Assembly: GCA_945830575.1 (NCBI GenBank)
Contig: CALZZE010000019.1
Location: forward strand, 1-48,301
DNA from: an uncultured Subdoligranulum sp.
Lineage (GTDB): Bacteria > Bacillota > Clostridia > Oscillospirales > Ruminococcaceae
DNA length: 48,301 nucleotides
Direction: 5' to 3'
A program made the translations under genes and the position numbers. This document shows positions 1 through 8,293 of the stretch, one piece after another. Position 1 is the stretch's first letter. Each line of letters opens with the position of its first letter. Below the pieces are notes generated by a model. It made no database searches and had not been told where the DNA came from. It saw only the letters and a list, made by a program, of their open reading frames with translations.

Positions 1-27
1 GCTTACCAGCTTGCTAAACAGGGGTTC

Positions 28-42
28 TTTGACAGTCTGAGC
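28..42. repeat. 15-base hairpin-tail repeat, copy 1
   Basis: TTTGACAGTCTGAGC occurs here and again at 42116-42130. Both copies directly abut a long GC hairpin that lies next to the 3' end of a minus-strand gene. An exact 15-base match in the same structural setting suggests one repeat family. Confidence 0.6.
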
Positions 43-73
43 GCCCCGCGCCGGGAAATCCGGCGCGGGGCGC
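41..73 (-). terminator. Perfect 14-bp hairpin after hflX
   Basis: Two perfectly complementary 14-base GC arms (41-54 and 60-73) flank a 5-base loop just past the hflX stop codon. On the minus strand the hairpin is followed by TCAGACTGTCAAAG rather than a run of T, so it is a transcript 3'-end or mRNA-stabilising hairpin more than a textbook intrinsic terminator. The same tail follows the hairpin at 42129-42163. Confidence 0.55.
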
Positions 74-77
74 TTGT

Positions 78-1334
78 TCAATGCTCCAATAAATAGGGTT
101 CAAATTTGTGCAGATCGTCCACCCGAACGGTGCCGCGGCAGTACAGCCCCTCGGGGCGGTACTCCTCCTCCGCAATGCTGCCCCGGCTGCGCATCAGCTC
201 CGCCAGCGACAGCGTATCGTAGGGCAGCAGCACCTCGATGGTGCGCACCCGGTGAGCCAGCACCTCGTCCAGACGGGCCAGCAGCTCCGGCAGGCCCCGG
301 CCGGTTTTGGCGCTGGTGAGCAGCACCGCCGGGTCAAAGGACACCGCGCCTTCCAGATCGCACTTGTTGTACACCACCAGCTGGGGGATGTCCCCGCAGT
401 TCAGACTGTCCAGCACCTCGTCGGTGACGGCCAGCTGGGCCATCGCCTCCCCGTCGGCGGCGTCCGCCACCTTGATGATGACATCCGCGTAGGCAGCCTC
501 CTCCAGCGTGGACTTGAACGCCTCCACCAGATGATGGGGCAGGCGGCTCACAAAGCCCACCGTGTCCACCAGAATCACCGTCAGGCCGCTGGGCAGCGTC
601 AGCTTGCGGGCGGTGGGGTCCAGCGTGGCAAACAGCATGTCCGCCTCAAAAATCTCCGCGCCGCACAGCGCGTTCATCAGGCTGGACTTGCCCACGTTGG
701 TGTAGCCCACCAGCGCCACCACCGGCACGTTGTTTTTGCGGCGGGCCCGGCGGGTCTCGCCCCGGCGCTTTTCCAGTTCCTTCAGCTTGCCCTCCAGATG
801 TTCGATGCGCCGGTCAATGTGGCGGCGGTCCAGTTCCAGCTTGGTCTCGCCGGCGCCGCGCCGGGCGCCGCCGCCACCACCACCGCCGCCCCCCTGCCGG
901 GACAGGCTCTCCCCCAGCCCCTGCAGCCGGGGCAGCTGGTAGCGCAGCAGCGCCAGCTCGGTTTGCAGCTTGCCCTCGTTGGTGGCGGCCCGGGATCGGA
1001 AAATCTCCAGAATCAGCATGGTGCGGTCAATGACCTCCACCTGCAAAGCGGCGGACAGATTGCGCAGCTGGCTGCCGGTCAGCTCGCCGTCAAAAACGGC
1101 GAGCTCGGCCCCGGTGTTCATGCAGACAAGACGGGCCTCCGCCACCTTGCCCTCCCCCAGCAGCGTGCCCGCCTCGGGGGTCTGGCGGCGCTGCACCACC
1201 TCGGCGGCCACCTCCATGCCGTCCGCCTCGGCCAAGGCGGCCAGCTCGTCCAGACTGCGCCGAGCGTCAAATTTTCCCTGATCCAGCGCCAAAAGCACCA
1301 CCCGCGGGCGGCGTTCCTCTTTTTCGTTTTCCAT
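78..1334 (-). CDS. hflX: Ribosome-associated GTPase HflX
   Basis: This is a 418-residue GTPase of the HflX family, which binds the 50S subunit and splits or rescues stalled ribosomes. An N-terminal HflX domain (about 1-200) carries the family NEGKLQ and ETKLE motifs. The G domain follows with P-loop GYTNVGKSS (210-218), G3 DTVGF and G4 NKCD. The start has GGAGAAGTAA upstream and directly abuts the stop of the acetyltransferase gene, so it is the last gene of the glycan operon. Oddly, the normally short Gly-rich linker is an uninterrupted run of nine Gly (148-156) followed by ARRG. The family assignment is secure. Confidence 0.97.
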   Translation of the reverse strand: MENEKEERRPRVVLLALDQGKFDARRSLDELAALAEADGMEVAAEVVQRRQTPEAGTLLGEGKVAEARLVCMNTGAELAVFDGELTGSQLRNLSAALQVEVIDRTMLILEIFRSRAATNEGKLQTELALLRYQLPRLQGLGESLSRQGGGGGGGGGARRGAGETKLELDRRHIDRRIEHLEGKLKELEKRRGETRRARRKNNVPVVALVGYTNVGKSSLMNALCGAEIFEADMLFATLDPTARKLTLPSGLTVILVDTVGFVSRLPHHLVEAFKSTLEEAAYADVIIKVADAADGEAMAQLAVTDEVLDSLNCGDIPQLVVYNKCDLEGAVSFDPAVLLTSAKTGRGLPELLARLDEVLAHRVRTIEVLLPYDTLSLAELMRSRGSIAEEEYRPEGLYCRGTVRVDDLHKFEPYLLEH

Positions 1335-1883
1335 TTACTTCTCCAACAGATAGACCTTGCACGGCACCTCGGCGCCGTCAAATTTGTGATAGACGCTGTC
1401 GTGATGGTACACAAAGCCCGCCTTGCGCATCACCGCGCCGCTGGCGGGGTTGTCCGCCGCATGACAGCAGGCCAGACGCTCGCCGCCCACCGTGGTAAAC
1501 CAGAGATCCCGCACGGCGCACAGCGCCTCGGTGGTGTAGCCCTGATTCCACCAGCGGCGGCCGATGCAGTAGCCCGGCTCCCACATGGGCTGCTGCCACA
1601 CCGGGTCCGTCTCGCCGGGGCCAAGGCAGAGGGAGCCAAACAGCACGCCGGTGTCCTTTTCGCAGATGCCCCACTGATAGTATGCGGGGTCGGCGTAGTG
1701 TTTACTCCACTCGTGGAGCAGCTCGGCGGTGTACACCCAGCTGGGGTGCGGCTCCCACCGCAGGTATTTGGTCACCGCCGGGTCGCTGGCCCAGTTGTCA
1801 TACATCATCTGCGCGTCATCCATGGTCAGCGGGCGCAGCAAAAGGCGGGGCGTTTCGAGAATTCGGGTGCCGCAGTGGTTCAT
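1335..1883 (-). CDS. GNAT-family N-acetyltransferase
   Basis: This 182-residue protein resembles RimJ/RimL-type GNAT enzymes, which move an acetyl group from acetyl-CoA to an amine. The N-terminal TPRLLLRPLTMDDA is the usual first strand and helix. WNQGYTTEAL (CoA-binding loop region) and NPASGAVMRKAGF (late motif) also fit. I chose ATG at 1883 because GGGGTG lies six bases upstream; a GTG at 1892 is also in frame but is too close to that site. It overlaps the flippase stop by translational coupling. The substrate cannot be read from sequence. In this operon it could be an amino sugar, but a ribosomal or small-molecule substrate is equally possible. Confidence 0.9.
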   Translation of the reverse strand: MNHCGTRILETPRLLLRPLTMDDAQMMYDNWASDPAVTKYLRWEPHPSWVYTAELLHEWSKHYADPAYYQWGICEKDTGVLFGSLCLGPGETDPVWQQPMWEPGYCIGRRWWNQGYTTEALCAVRDLWFTTVGGERLACCHAADNPASGAVMRKAGFVYHHDSVYHKFDGAEVPCKVYLLEK

Positions 1884-1884
1884 G

Positions 1885-3342
1885 TCATGCACCCCGATTC
1901 AGCAGCTTGCGCAGAATCCCAAGGCCCAGCCGCCACAGCTTGTGCAGCTGCGCTTGATACAGCACGCAGTAGATAAACAGAATCGCGCCCACGATGGCGA
2001 ATTTCAGCAGGAAATTCTGCCACAGCAGCACCCCCGCCGCGGTGACGGCAAAGGCCAGCAGAAAGCCCGCGGCGGTCTTGGTGTAGCTGGGGATGGTGCG
2101 GTAAAAATACTGCCCGGTGACGGTGCGGTACAAGAACATCGCGCCGCCCGCCGCCGCCACCGACAGCGCCGCCCCCACCAGCCCGTACCGGGGCACCAGC
2201 AGCAGGCACAGCCCCAGATTGACCGCCGCGCCGATGCCGATGCCGATGGTATCGTGCCAGGGACGGCGGGCGATGGAGTTGCCGTAGACGGTGCCCTCGC
2301 ACAGGATGCTGAACACCACGCTGAGCATGAGCAGCGGGAACACCTGCATGCCCTCCCGGTAGGCGGGGAAAACCAGGAAAATCACGTCCTCGAACATGAC
2401 CAGCACGCTGAAAAAGCCGAAAATCAGCAGGTTGAGGATGTCATGCACATGGGAGATGCGCTCCTGCTCCTCCCGGTAGTGGGCGAACACGTAGGGGCCC
2501 CAGAAGGTGGAGAATCCGGCCTGAATGGCGGTGACAAGGTTGGCCACCCGCAGGCAGAAGGCATAGATGCCCTGCGCCGTGGCGGTGGTGTAGTTGAGCA
2601 AAAAGGCCGATGATACGGTACTGTTGAGGTACACCAGCACCTGACTGGGGGCCAGCGCCAGCCCATAGGGCACCACGGTGCGGTACACCGCCGGGGCCAG
2701 CCGCTCCGGCTTTTGCAGACCGGCCTTGCACCAGAAGGCGATGGCGGTGACGCCGAAGCCCATCACCGAGGCCAGCGCGAACCAATAGACATTGCCGGTG
2801 AAAAAGCCGGGCAGCAGATAGACCAGATTGAAGCAGGCCTGCATCCAGAGGGTCTCCAGCGTGTAGGCGCGCAGATTGTTCTCCAGCCGGAGCAGCACGT
2901 TGAGATACCGCACCAGCATATACAGCCCGGCGTTCAAAAACAGCAGCGGCACGATGCCCCGTCCCACGGCGGCGTAGTTCTGGCCGAAGGTGAAGGTGCC
3001 GATCCGGGTGGCAAAAAACAGGCTGCACACCGCGCCCAACACCAGCGTGAAGGCGCTGGACAGCGCCGCGCAAGCCCCGAACAGTCCCCGCCCGGTGGCG
3101 CCGGCGGGCGGTTCGTGGTAAAACCGCAGCAGGCTCTGGTCCAGACCGAGGATGCACAGGTACATAAAGGTGGCGGTGGTGTTCATGAACTGGGCGGGCA
3201 GGGCGATTTTTTCGGGGCCGAGAATGCCCTGCACAATGATGGCCGCCCCCGTGATGCCGAACCCCAGATAGGTGGCCACGGAATATTTCATCACGCTCCC
3301 GGCGAAGGACTCGCCCGCGGAGGAAGTCTGTTTGTCTGACAT
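1885..3342 (-). CDS. Oligosaccharide flippase (MOP/Wzx-type)
   Basis: This 485-residue integral membrane protein has about 12-14 hydrophobic helices spread over its whole length. It resembles the polysaccharide-biosynthesis branch of the MOP superfamily (Wzx-like), which moves lipid-linked oligosaccharides across the cytoplasmic membrane. The N-terminal segment with YLGFGITGAAIIVQGILGP followed by a Phe/Leu-rich second helix is typical. AAGGAG lies five bases before the ATG. It is the only clear flippase in the window, so it may also serve the glycosyltransferase cluster at 22286-27980, which lacks one. That link is inference. Confidence 0.9.
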   Translation of the reverse strand: MSDKQTSSAGESFAGSVMKYSVATYLGFGITGAAIIVQGILGPEKIALPAQFMNTTATFMYLCILGLDQSLLRFYHEPPAGATGRGLFGACAALSSAFTLVLGAVCSLFFATRIGTFTFGQNYAAVGRGIVPLLFLNAGLYMLVRYLNVLLRLENNLRAYTLETLWMQACFNLVYLLPGFFTGNVYWFALASVMGFGVTAIAFWCKAGLQKPERLAPAVYRTVVPYGLALAPSQVLVYLNSTVSSAFLLNYTTATAQGIYAFCLRVANLVTAIQAGFSTFWGPYVFAHYREEQERISHVHDILNLLIFGFFSVLVMFEDVIFLVFPAYREGMQVFPLLMLSVVFSILCEGTVYGNSIARRPWHDTIGIGIGAAVNLGLCLLLVPRYGLVGAALSVAAAGGAMFLYRTVTGQYFYRTIPSYTKTAAGFLLAFAVTAAGVLLWQNFLLKFAIVGAILFIYCVLYQAQLHKLWRLGLGILRKLLNRGA

Positions 3343-3354
3343 GGACGCTCCTTG

Positions 3355-4674
3355 TTACTTTACAAACGGCCTGATGCGCTCCGTCATGGCCTGCACCTGT
3401 TCCGGCGTGACCCACGCCTTGTCCACGTAGCCGTAGATGCGCTGGGCAAAATCCGCCAGCGGCGGGCAGAAGGCAAACACCGTTTTCGGCTCCCAATGAT
3501 GACGGTAGAGGAAATGCACCCCCGCCAGCGCCACGTATTTCAGCGCGTTGAAATGGGGCGTGAAGCCCTCCCCCATCGGGGTGTCCCGGGGCGGCTCCCG
3601 CAGGACCTGCTCCAGCAGATCCGCCATGCGCTGGTAGGCGGGCACCGGGCTGGGGTCAAAGTAGCCCTCGATGACCTCCCGTTCGATGGGGAAGGCCGGG
3701 GCGGGGTCCTCCATGGCGGCGCAGAATTCCTCGTAGCTGGTGACGTAGTGGGCATCCTTGTAGATCACCGGGTCATACTCATGCTCGATGGGCACTGGAC
3801 GCAGAATGTGGCAGCTTTTGCCCGCCATGTACACCTCGGCAATGGCGGTGGACATCCAGATGGAGATGCTGTCCGCCGCCACGATCCACTGCTTGACGGA
3901 ATCCGCAAAAATCACGTGGAAGTTGGGTCGGCGGGCCGCCAGCTCGTCCAGTTCCTTACACTTCCACTCGCTGGGATGGCGGCGGTAGACCAGCTCCACC
4001 TCCGGGTGGGCGGCAAGGTAGTCGTCGAACCAGCGCAGCGTTTCCGCCATGGACACCCGGTTGGTGTGGGCAAAGCCGGTGAAATCGGTGCCCGCCATTC
4101 TGGAAAGCTCCGCCACCTCGGCGTCCGACATGCTGGCGTAGCCGAAGCTGGAAATATACAGATGAAGGTGCTTGTCCGCATCCAGCCCCCACTCCTTACA
4201 GAGTGTGCGTTTGTCCTTGAAATATCCCTCAAATTCCGGGCGCAGAAAATCCATCATCACCGCGCCGGTGACGGGGGTATTTTTGGCCTCCATGCCGTGG
4301 GCCTGCAGGCGCTGGGCGGTGCGGCGGCCCCAGCAGGTCTGCACGCAGCGCTTGGCGTTGCCGTTCATGTTGAACCAGTCGCCCTCCTCCTGCGTGTCGG
4401 AGAGCATCTGCTCCCAGTGCAGGTTGACGATCTTGTCACAGCGGCCGATGTTGTTGTACACGTGGGAATTGATGGCCTCGTTGTCGTACATGCAGCTGGC
4501 CACCAGCACCTTGGGCTTGGTTTTGCCGAACACCCAGCCCAGATGCTTGGGGTCCAGCAGCTGGCGGATCTGCGCCGTGTAGCCCCGGCGCTCCAGCTCC
4601 AGCTTGAGCAGCAGGTCGGATTCGTATTCCCGCACCGTATGCTCGTACAGAATCAGAAAATCAGGCGTTTGCAT
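3355..4674 (-). CDS. Surface carbohydrate biosynthesis protein, GT-B-like
   Basis: This 439-residue soluble protein has an opening (DFLILYEHTVREYESDLLL) and a layout resembling the family named surface carbohydrate biosynthesis proteins, which look like two-domain GT-B transferases. The C-terminal half holds VELVYRRHPSEWK, FADSVKQWIVAADSI and STAIAEVYMAGK, where a nucleotide-sugar or polyol-phosphate donor would bind in CDP-glycerol transferase-like folds. No membrane segment or signal peptide is seen. It overlaps the SGNH gene upstream by 14 bases and sits before the flippase, which supports a glycan role. Donor and acceptor are unknown. Confidence 0.7.
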   Translation of the reverse strand: MQTPDFLILYEHTVREYESDLLLKLELERRGYTAQIRQLLDPKHLGWVFGKTKPKVLVASCMYDNEAINSHVYNNIGRCDKIVNLHWEQMLSDTQEEGDWFNMNGNAKRCVQTCWGRRTAQRLQAHGMEAKNTPVTGAVMMDFLRPEFEGYFKDKRTLCKEWGLDADKHLHLYISSFGYASMSDAEVAELSRMAGTDFTGFAHTNRVSMAETLRWFDDYLAAHPEVELVYRRHPSEWKCKELDELAARRPNFHVIFADSVKQWIVAADSISIWMSTAIAEVYMAGKSCHILRPVPIEHEYDPVIYKDAHYVTSYEEFCAAMEDPAPAFPIEREVIEGYFDPSPVPAYQRMADLLEQVLREPPRDTPMGEGFTPHFNALKYVALAGVHFLYRHHWEPKTVFAFCPPLADFAQRIYGYVDKAWVTPEQVQAMTERIRPFVK

Positions 4675-5617
4675 GGTCGTTTCCTCTCAGCTCGGTGAAC
4701 AGCTGCCGCGTCCAGTCCGGCAGGCCGTACTTCTCGTCCAGATGGAACCCGTCAAAAAACTGCGTGTCATCGTTCTTGATGCAGCTGCCGCCCCACTCGT
4801 AGTCCAGCAGCACAAAGCCGTACTCTTCCGCCCAGCCGCGCAGTGTGTCCAGCACGGGGCGCATGGCGGCGTCGATGCCGTACTCTTCGCACAGCGCGGC
4901 CACGTTGCCCGCCATGGGCGGCAGCACCACCGTCAGCGCCACGCCCTCGTCCCGGCAGCGGGCGGCCAGCTCCTCCAACCGGGCCAGCTGGCTCCCATTC
5001 AGCGCCCAGCTCTCGCACCGGGGACGGATCAGTGCCGGGTAGTCGTATAATTTGCGGTGCAGCGGCAAAACCGTGCCGTCGTCAGCCAGATAGTCGCTGT
5101 CCGTCCAGTCACCACTCTCGATGGTGTCCGGCGTGCCCTTGACGGTGTCCATGAACACCGTCAGCGCGTTGACGTTGTATTCCAGATTCAGACAGTAGGC
5201 CAGCGGATTGTGGAGCGTTTTTTCCAGTGCGGCAAAGCGGTCGGTGTTGTAGCTTTCATTGAGGGTGTAGAAGGACACCTCCACCAGCAGCCTGTCCACG
5301 GGATGGCCGGAATCCAGCACATAATCCGCCAGGTCCAGCGTTTCTTTCAGCGATGCGCCACCAAAGGCAAGGTTCTGCCACTCCGCTCCGGAGGTTTCTT
5401 CCACCAGCGCCATGTCAAAGTGTGCCAGACGGCTGTCCCCCAAAATCAGGTTCCGGCCGGGGTGCTGGTCATAGGCCCGCACCCGCGCCACCGGCTGGCT
5501 GGAACCGGCCTGCTGTTTCAGCCCAAAGTAATTGTTCGGTTCAAAGGCGATGAAAAAAGCCAGCCACGCCAGCACCGGCAGGGACAGCAGCCCCAGCCGT
5601 TTGAGAATGTGTTTCAA
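4661..5617 (-). CDS. SGNH-family acyltransferase partner, membrane-anchored
   Basis: This 318-residue protein starts at TTG (5617) with GAGGGGGGA eight bases upstream. A single N-terminal membrane helix (about 8-25) precedes an extracellular domain. The domain carries SGNH/GDSL marks: GDSR with candidate nucleophile Ser62, a Gly-containing FGGAS block, and a C-terminal DGFHLD holding the Asp and His of the triad. Proteins of this type (DltD-, AlgJ- or PatB-like) take an acyl group exported by a partner MBOAT and pass it to a cell-surface glycan. The MBOAT gene lies directly upstream. The acetyl donor and glycan target are inferred. Confidence 0.85.
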   Translation of the reverse strand: MKHILKRLGLLSLPVLAWLAFFIAFEPNNYFGLKQQAGSSQPVARVRAYDQHPGRNLILGDSRLAHFDMALVEETSGAEWQNLAFGGASLKETLDLADYVLDSGHPVDRLLVEVSFYTLNESYNTDRFAALEKTLHNPLAYCLNLEYNVNALTVFMDTVKGTPDTIESGDWTDSDYLADDGTVLPLHRKLYDYPALIRPRCESWALNGSQLARLEELAARCRDEGVALTVVLPPMAGNVAALCEEYGIDAAMRPVLDTLRGWAEEYGFVLLDYEWGGSCIKNDDTQFFDGFHLDEKYGLPDWTRQLFTELRGNDHANA

Positions 5618-5637
5618 AGCCGCAGTCCCCCCTCGTT

Positions 5638-7098
5638 TTAGAATCCCGCGTACATACCAAAGTCGGAGCTGCCAAAGCCGCCGCTTTGCATGATGTAGCC
5701 TGCCAGCAGCGCCACCACCAGCAGATAATAGATGACGGTACGATGTTTTTCACCGGCCAGTGCCACCTCGGCGGGCTTGTTTTTATACCCGAAGCAGCGC
5801 CGCCAGTCCAGATAGAAGGCCAGCGCCAGCACCGCCGCGGCGAACACATACCACGCCGCCACCATGATGGCATTGGCGTAAAAGCCACGGTAGACCGCGC
5901 CGAAGGCCTCGGCGGCAAACCGGGAGGGTGCCCAGCCGCGCAGGCAGCCCGCCAGATAGCCGAAGGCATCCCCCACGCTCATGTTGCCGGAGCCGCAGCG
6001 GAAAAACACCATGCTGAAACACCACAGCCCAAACACCCCGGCCCGCTTGCCCCACAGCACCTTGGCGGGGGCCTTCTTCTTGGGCTTGCCAAGACGGCGG
6101 TGGAGCAACTCCTCTCCCAGCCGGTAGAGCGCCTGCAAAAGTCCCCACACAATAAAAGGCGCGGTGTTGCCATGCCAGAAGCCCGACACAAAAAATACCG
6201 TGAAGATGCACAATTCGGCGGGCAGGCGGTGTCCCCTGAAATCCGTCCACGCCAGCGGCATGAACAGGTAATCCTGTAACCAGCTGGAAAAGCTGATGTG
6301 CCAGCGGCTCCAGAATCCGGAGAAGTTGGTGGAAAAGAACGGTGTTTTGAAGTTTTCCGGCAGTTCCAGTCCCAGCAGCAGGCCCACCGCGCGGGCCATC
6401 TCGGAATAGCCGGAGAAGTTGAAATACAGCTGGAAGGTGTACAACACCGCCGCCATCAGCAGCATGGGGCCGCCGTACTGCTGATAGTTGGGGAACACCT
6501 CGTCCACCAGCAGCCCCAGCACGTCGGACACCGCCACCAGCTTGAACAGTCCCAGCCCCATCAGCCGCAGCGCCCGCACGGTGCGCGCCGCGTCAAAGCG
6601 GTGTTCCTCGTCAAACTGGGGCAGCAACGCCCCGGCGCGGCAGATGGGCCCCTGCGTCACGGTGGCGAACAAAAACAGAAACAGCGCGTAGCGCACGGGG
6701 CGGCGCTCCACCTCGCAGTCGCCGCGGGCGGCATCCACCAGATATCCGATGGCCGCAAAGCTGTAAAAGCTCACGCCCAGCGGCATCAGGATGCTGCCGG
6801 GAGCGCCCCACACGCCGCAGAGGGTGTTCCAATACTTGAAGAACGCCAGAATGCCCAGCGTGCCCGCCACGCCCAGACGCAGAAAGGCCGTTTTGTGCTT
6901 TGTCTGCAAGCCCAGACCGCACAGCCATGTGAAGGCCCCCACCCCCAGCGTGGGCAGCAGAAACCCGGTGGGCGCCTGCGCGTAAAACACCAGACTGGCC
7001 GCCAGCAAAAACGGATTCTGCCAGCGCTGCGGCAGATGCAGATACACCGCCGCCACGACCGCCAGAAAGCCGAAAAACGCAAAGCTTTGCAGGCTCAA
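5638..7098 (-). CDS. MBOAT-family O-acyltransferase (AlgI/DltB-like)
   Basis: This membrane-bound O-acyltransferase of about 486 residues has around ten helices. Family marks are QLYFNFSGYSEMARAVG, FWSRWHISFSSWLQDYLF and SGFWHG, with the candidate catalytic His at about 309. It would carry acyl groups, usually acetyl, across the membrane to the SGNH partner encoded next. I place the start at TTG 7098 (MSLQSFAFFGF, the usual MBOAT opening) because GGGAGG ends nine bases upstream. GTG at 7107 overlaps that site. It is the first gene of the minus-strand operon and has its own promoter at 7130-7158. Confidence 0.95.
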   Translation of the reverse strand: MSLQSFAFFGFLAVVAAVYLHLPQRWQNPFLLAASLVFYAQAPTGFLLPTLGVGAFTWLCGLGLQTKHKTAFLRLGVAGTLGILAFFKYWNTLCGVWGAPGSILMPLGVSFYSFAAIGYLVDAARGDCEVERRPVRYALFLFLFATVTQGPICRAGALLPQFDEEHRFDAARTVRALRLMGLGLFKLVAVSDVLGLLVDEVFPNYQQYGGPMLLMAAVLYTFQLYFNFSGYSEMARAVGLLLGLELPENFKTPFFSTNFSGFWSRWHISFSSWLQDYLFMPLAWTDFRGHRLPAELCIFTVFFVSGFWHGNTAPFIVWGLLQALYRLGEELLHRRLGKPKKKAPAKVLWGKRAGVFGLWCFSMVFFRCGSGNMSVGDAFGYLAGCLRGWAPSRFAAEAFGAVYRGFYANAIMVAAWYVFAAAVLALAFYLDWRRCFGYKNKPAEVALAGEKHRTVIYYLLVVALLAGYIMQSGGFGSSDFGMYAGF

Positions 7099-7129
7099 CC
7101 CACACACCTCCCTATTGTAGTATCAGTAT

Positions 7130-7158
7130 ATTATACATGATTTTTGGCGTTCTGTAAA
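7130..7158 (-). promoter_or_regulatory. Sigma-A promoter of the O-acylation/glycan operon
   Basis: On the minus strand TTTACA (7158-7153) and a perfect TATAAT (7135-7130) are separated by 17 bases, about 30 bases before the MBOAT start. It lies back to back with the promoter of the plus-strand GT2 operon. Confidence 0.8.
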
Positions 7159-7177
7159 CGCCGCGCGTAAAAAGTTC

Positions 7178-7206
7178 TTGTAATTTTGTCGCAGAACGAG
7201 TATTAT
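7178..7206 (+). promoter_or_regulatory. Sigma-A promoter of the GT2-to-mtnN operon
   Basis: TTGTAA (7178-7183) and TATTAT (7201-7206) are 17 bases apart in an AT-rich stretch 65 bases before the GT2 start. An overlapping TATAAT at 7206-7211 lacks a well-placed -35 box. Confidence 0.6.
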
Positions 7207-7270
7207 ATAATAGATGTAATATGGAGATTTTTCATATTATGGCAACTGATTCTGAATGAAGGAGAGCTTT

Positions 7271-8290
7271 ATGAAACTCATCACCTTTACCGTGCCGTGC
7301 TACAACTCGGCCGCGTATATGGCTCACTGCGTCGAGACGCTGCTGCCCGCAGGGGAGGACGCCGAGATCATTCTGGTGGATGACGGCTCCAAGGACGACA
7401 CCGGCAAAATCGCAGACGAATTCGCCGCCCGCTATCCCGACATCGTGCGGGTCATCCATCAGGAGAACGGCGGCCACGGCGAGGGCGTCAATCAGGGCAT
7501 CCGCAACGCGCAGGGCCTGTATTTCAAGGTCGTGGATTCCGACGACTGGCTGGATACCGACTGCCTGCAAAAGGCCATGGCCAAGCTGCGGGAATTCGCC
7601 GCCATGGAGCAGCCGGTGGATCTGCTGCTGTGCAACTATGTGTACGAGCATGTAGCGGACAACACCCAGCTGACCGTCCACTACAAGGGCATCCTGCCGC
7701 AGGACCGCATCTTCCACTGGAACGAGATCGGCCGGTTCCCGCCGGACAAAAACATCCTGATGCACAGCGTCATCTACCGCACCGAGGTGCTGCGCGAGGC
7801 GAAGGTGGAGCTGCCCAAGCACACCTTCTATGTTGACAACATCTTTGTGTACCAGCCGCTGCCCCAGTGCCATACCATGTATTACATGGATCTGGATCTG
7901 TACCGCTATTTCATCGGCCGGGAGGACCAGAGCGTCAACGAGAAGAACATGGTCAAGCGGGTGGACCAGCAGCTGCGCGTGACCCGCATTATGATGAACG
8001 CGGTGGACCTGTACGCCCTGCCGGAGGAGCAGAACAAGCTGCGGGATTACATGTTCAACTACTTCTCCATGATGATGGCCATTTCCAGCATTTTCCTGGT
8101 GATGGACGGTTCCGAGGAGGCGCTGCAGAAGCGCTCCCAGCTGTGGGCCGACCTGAAAGCCCACGATGAGCGCCTGTACCACCGCTGCCGTCTGAGCGTC
8201 GCGGAGCTGTGCAACCTGCCCGGCAAGCTGGGCGGCAAGATCAGTCTGGCCGGATACCGGGTGGCCCAAAAGATTTTCAAATTCAACTGA
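7271..8290 (+). CDS. Glycosyltransferase family 2
   Basis: This 339-residue GT-A fold enzyme opens with LITFTVPCYNSAAYM and has the nucleotide-sugar site EIILVDDGSKDDT and the metal-binding VVDSDDW. The C-terminal half lacks obvious membrane helices apart from a weakly hydrophobic stretch (FSMMMAISSIFLVM), so it is probably cytoplasmic or peripheral. AAGGAGAG lies seven bases before ATG 7271; an earlier in-frame ATG at 7256 overlaps that site and is rejected. It probably adds a hexose or amino sugar to a surface glycan, but donor and acceptor cannot be told. It leads a plus-strand operon divergent from the O-acylation operon. Confidence 0.93.
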   Translation: MKLITFTVPCYNSAAYMAHCVETLLPAGEDAEIILVDDGSKDDTGKIADEFAARYPDIVRVIHQENGGHGEGVNQGIRNAQGLYFKVVDSDDWLDTDCLQKAMAKLREFAAMEQPVDLLLCNYVYEHVADNTQLTVHYKGILPQDRIFHWNEIGRFPPDKNILMHSVIYRTEVLREAKVELPKHTFYVDNIFVYQPLPQCHTMYYMDLDLYRYFIGREDQSVNEKNMVKRVDQQLRVTRIMMNAVDLYALPEEQNKLRDYMFNYFSMMMAISSIFLVMDGSEEALQKRSQLWADLKAHDERLYHRCRLSVAELCNLPGKLGGKISLAGYRVAQKIFKFN

Positions 8291-8293
8291 GCC

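Noticed and set aside
108-1976. A 622-codon open frame on the plus strand opposite hflX and the acetyltransferase
   Set aside because: It lies antisense to two clear genes, is rich in Gln, His, Arg and Ala as expected from reading GC-rich DNA backwards, and has no recognisable domain or ribosome binding site.
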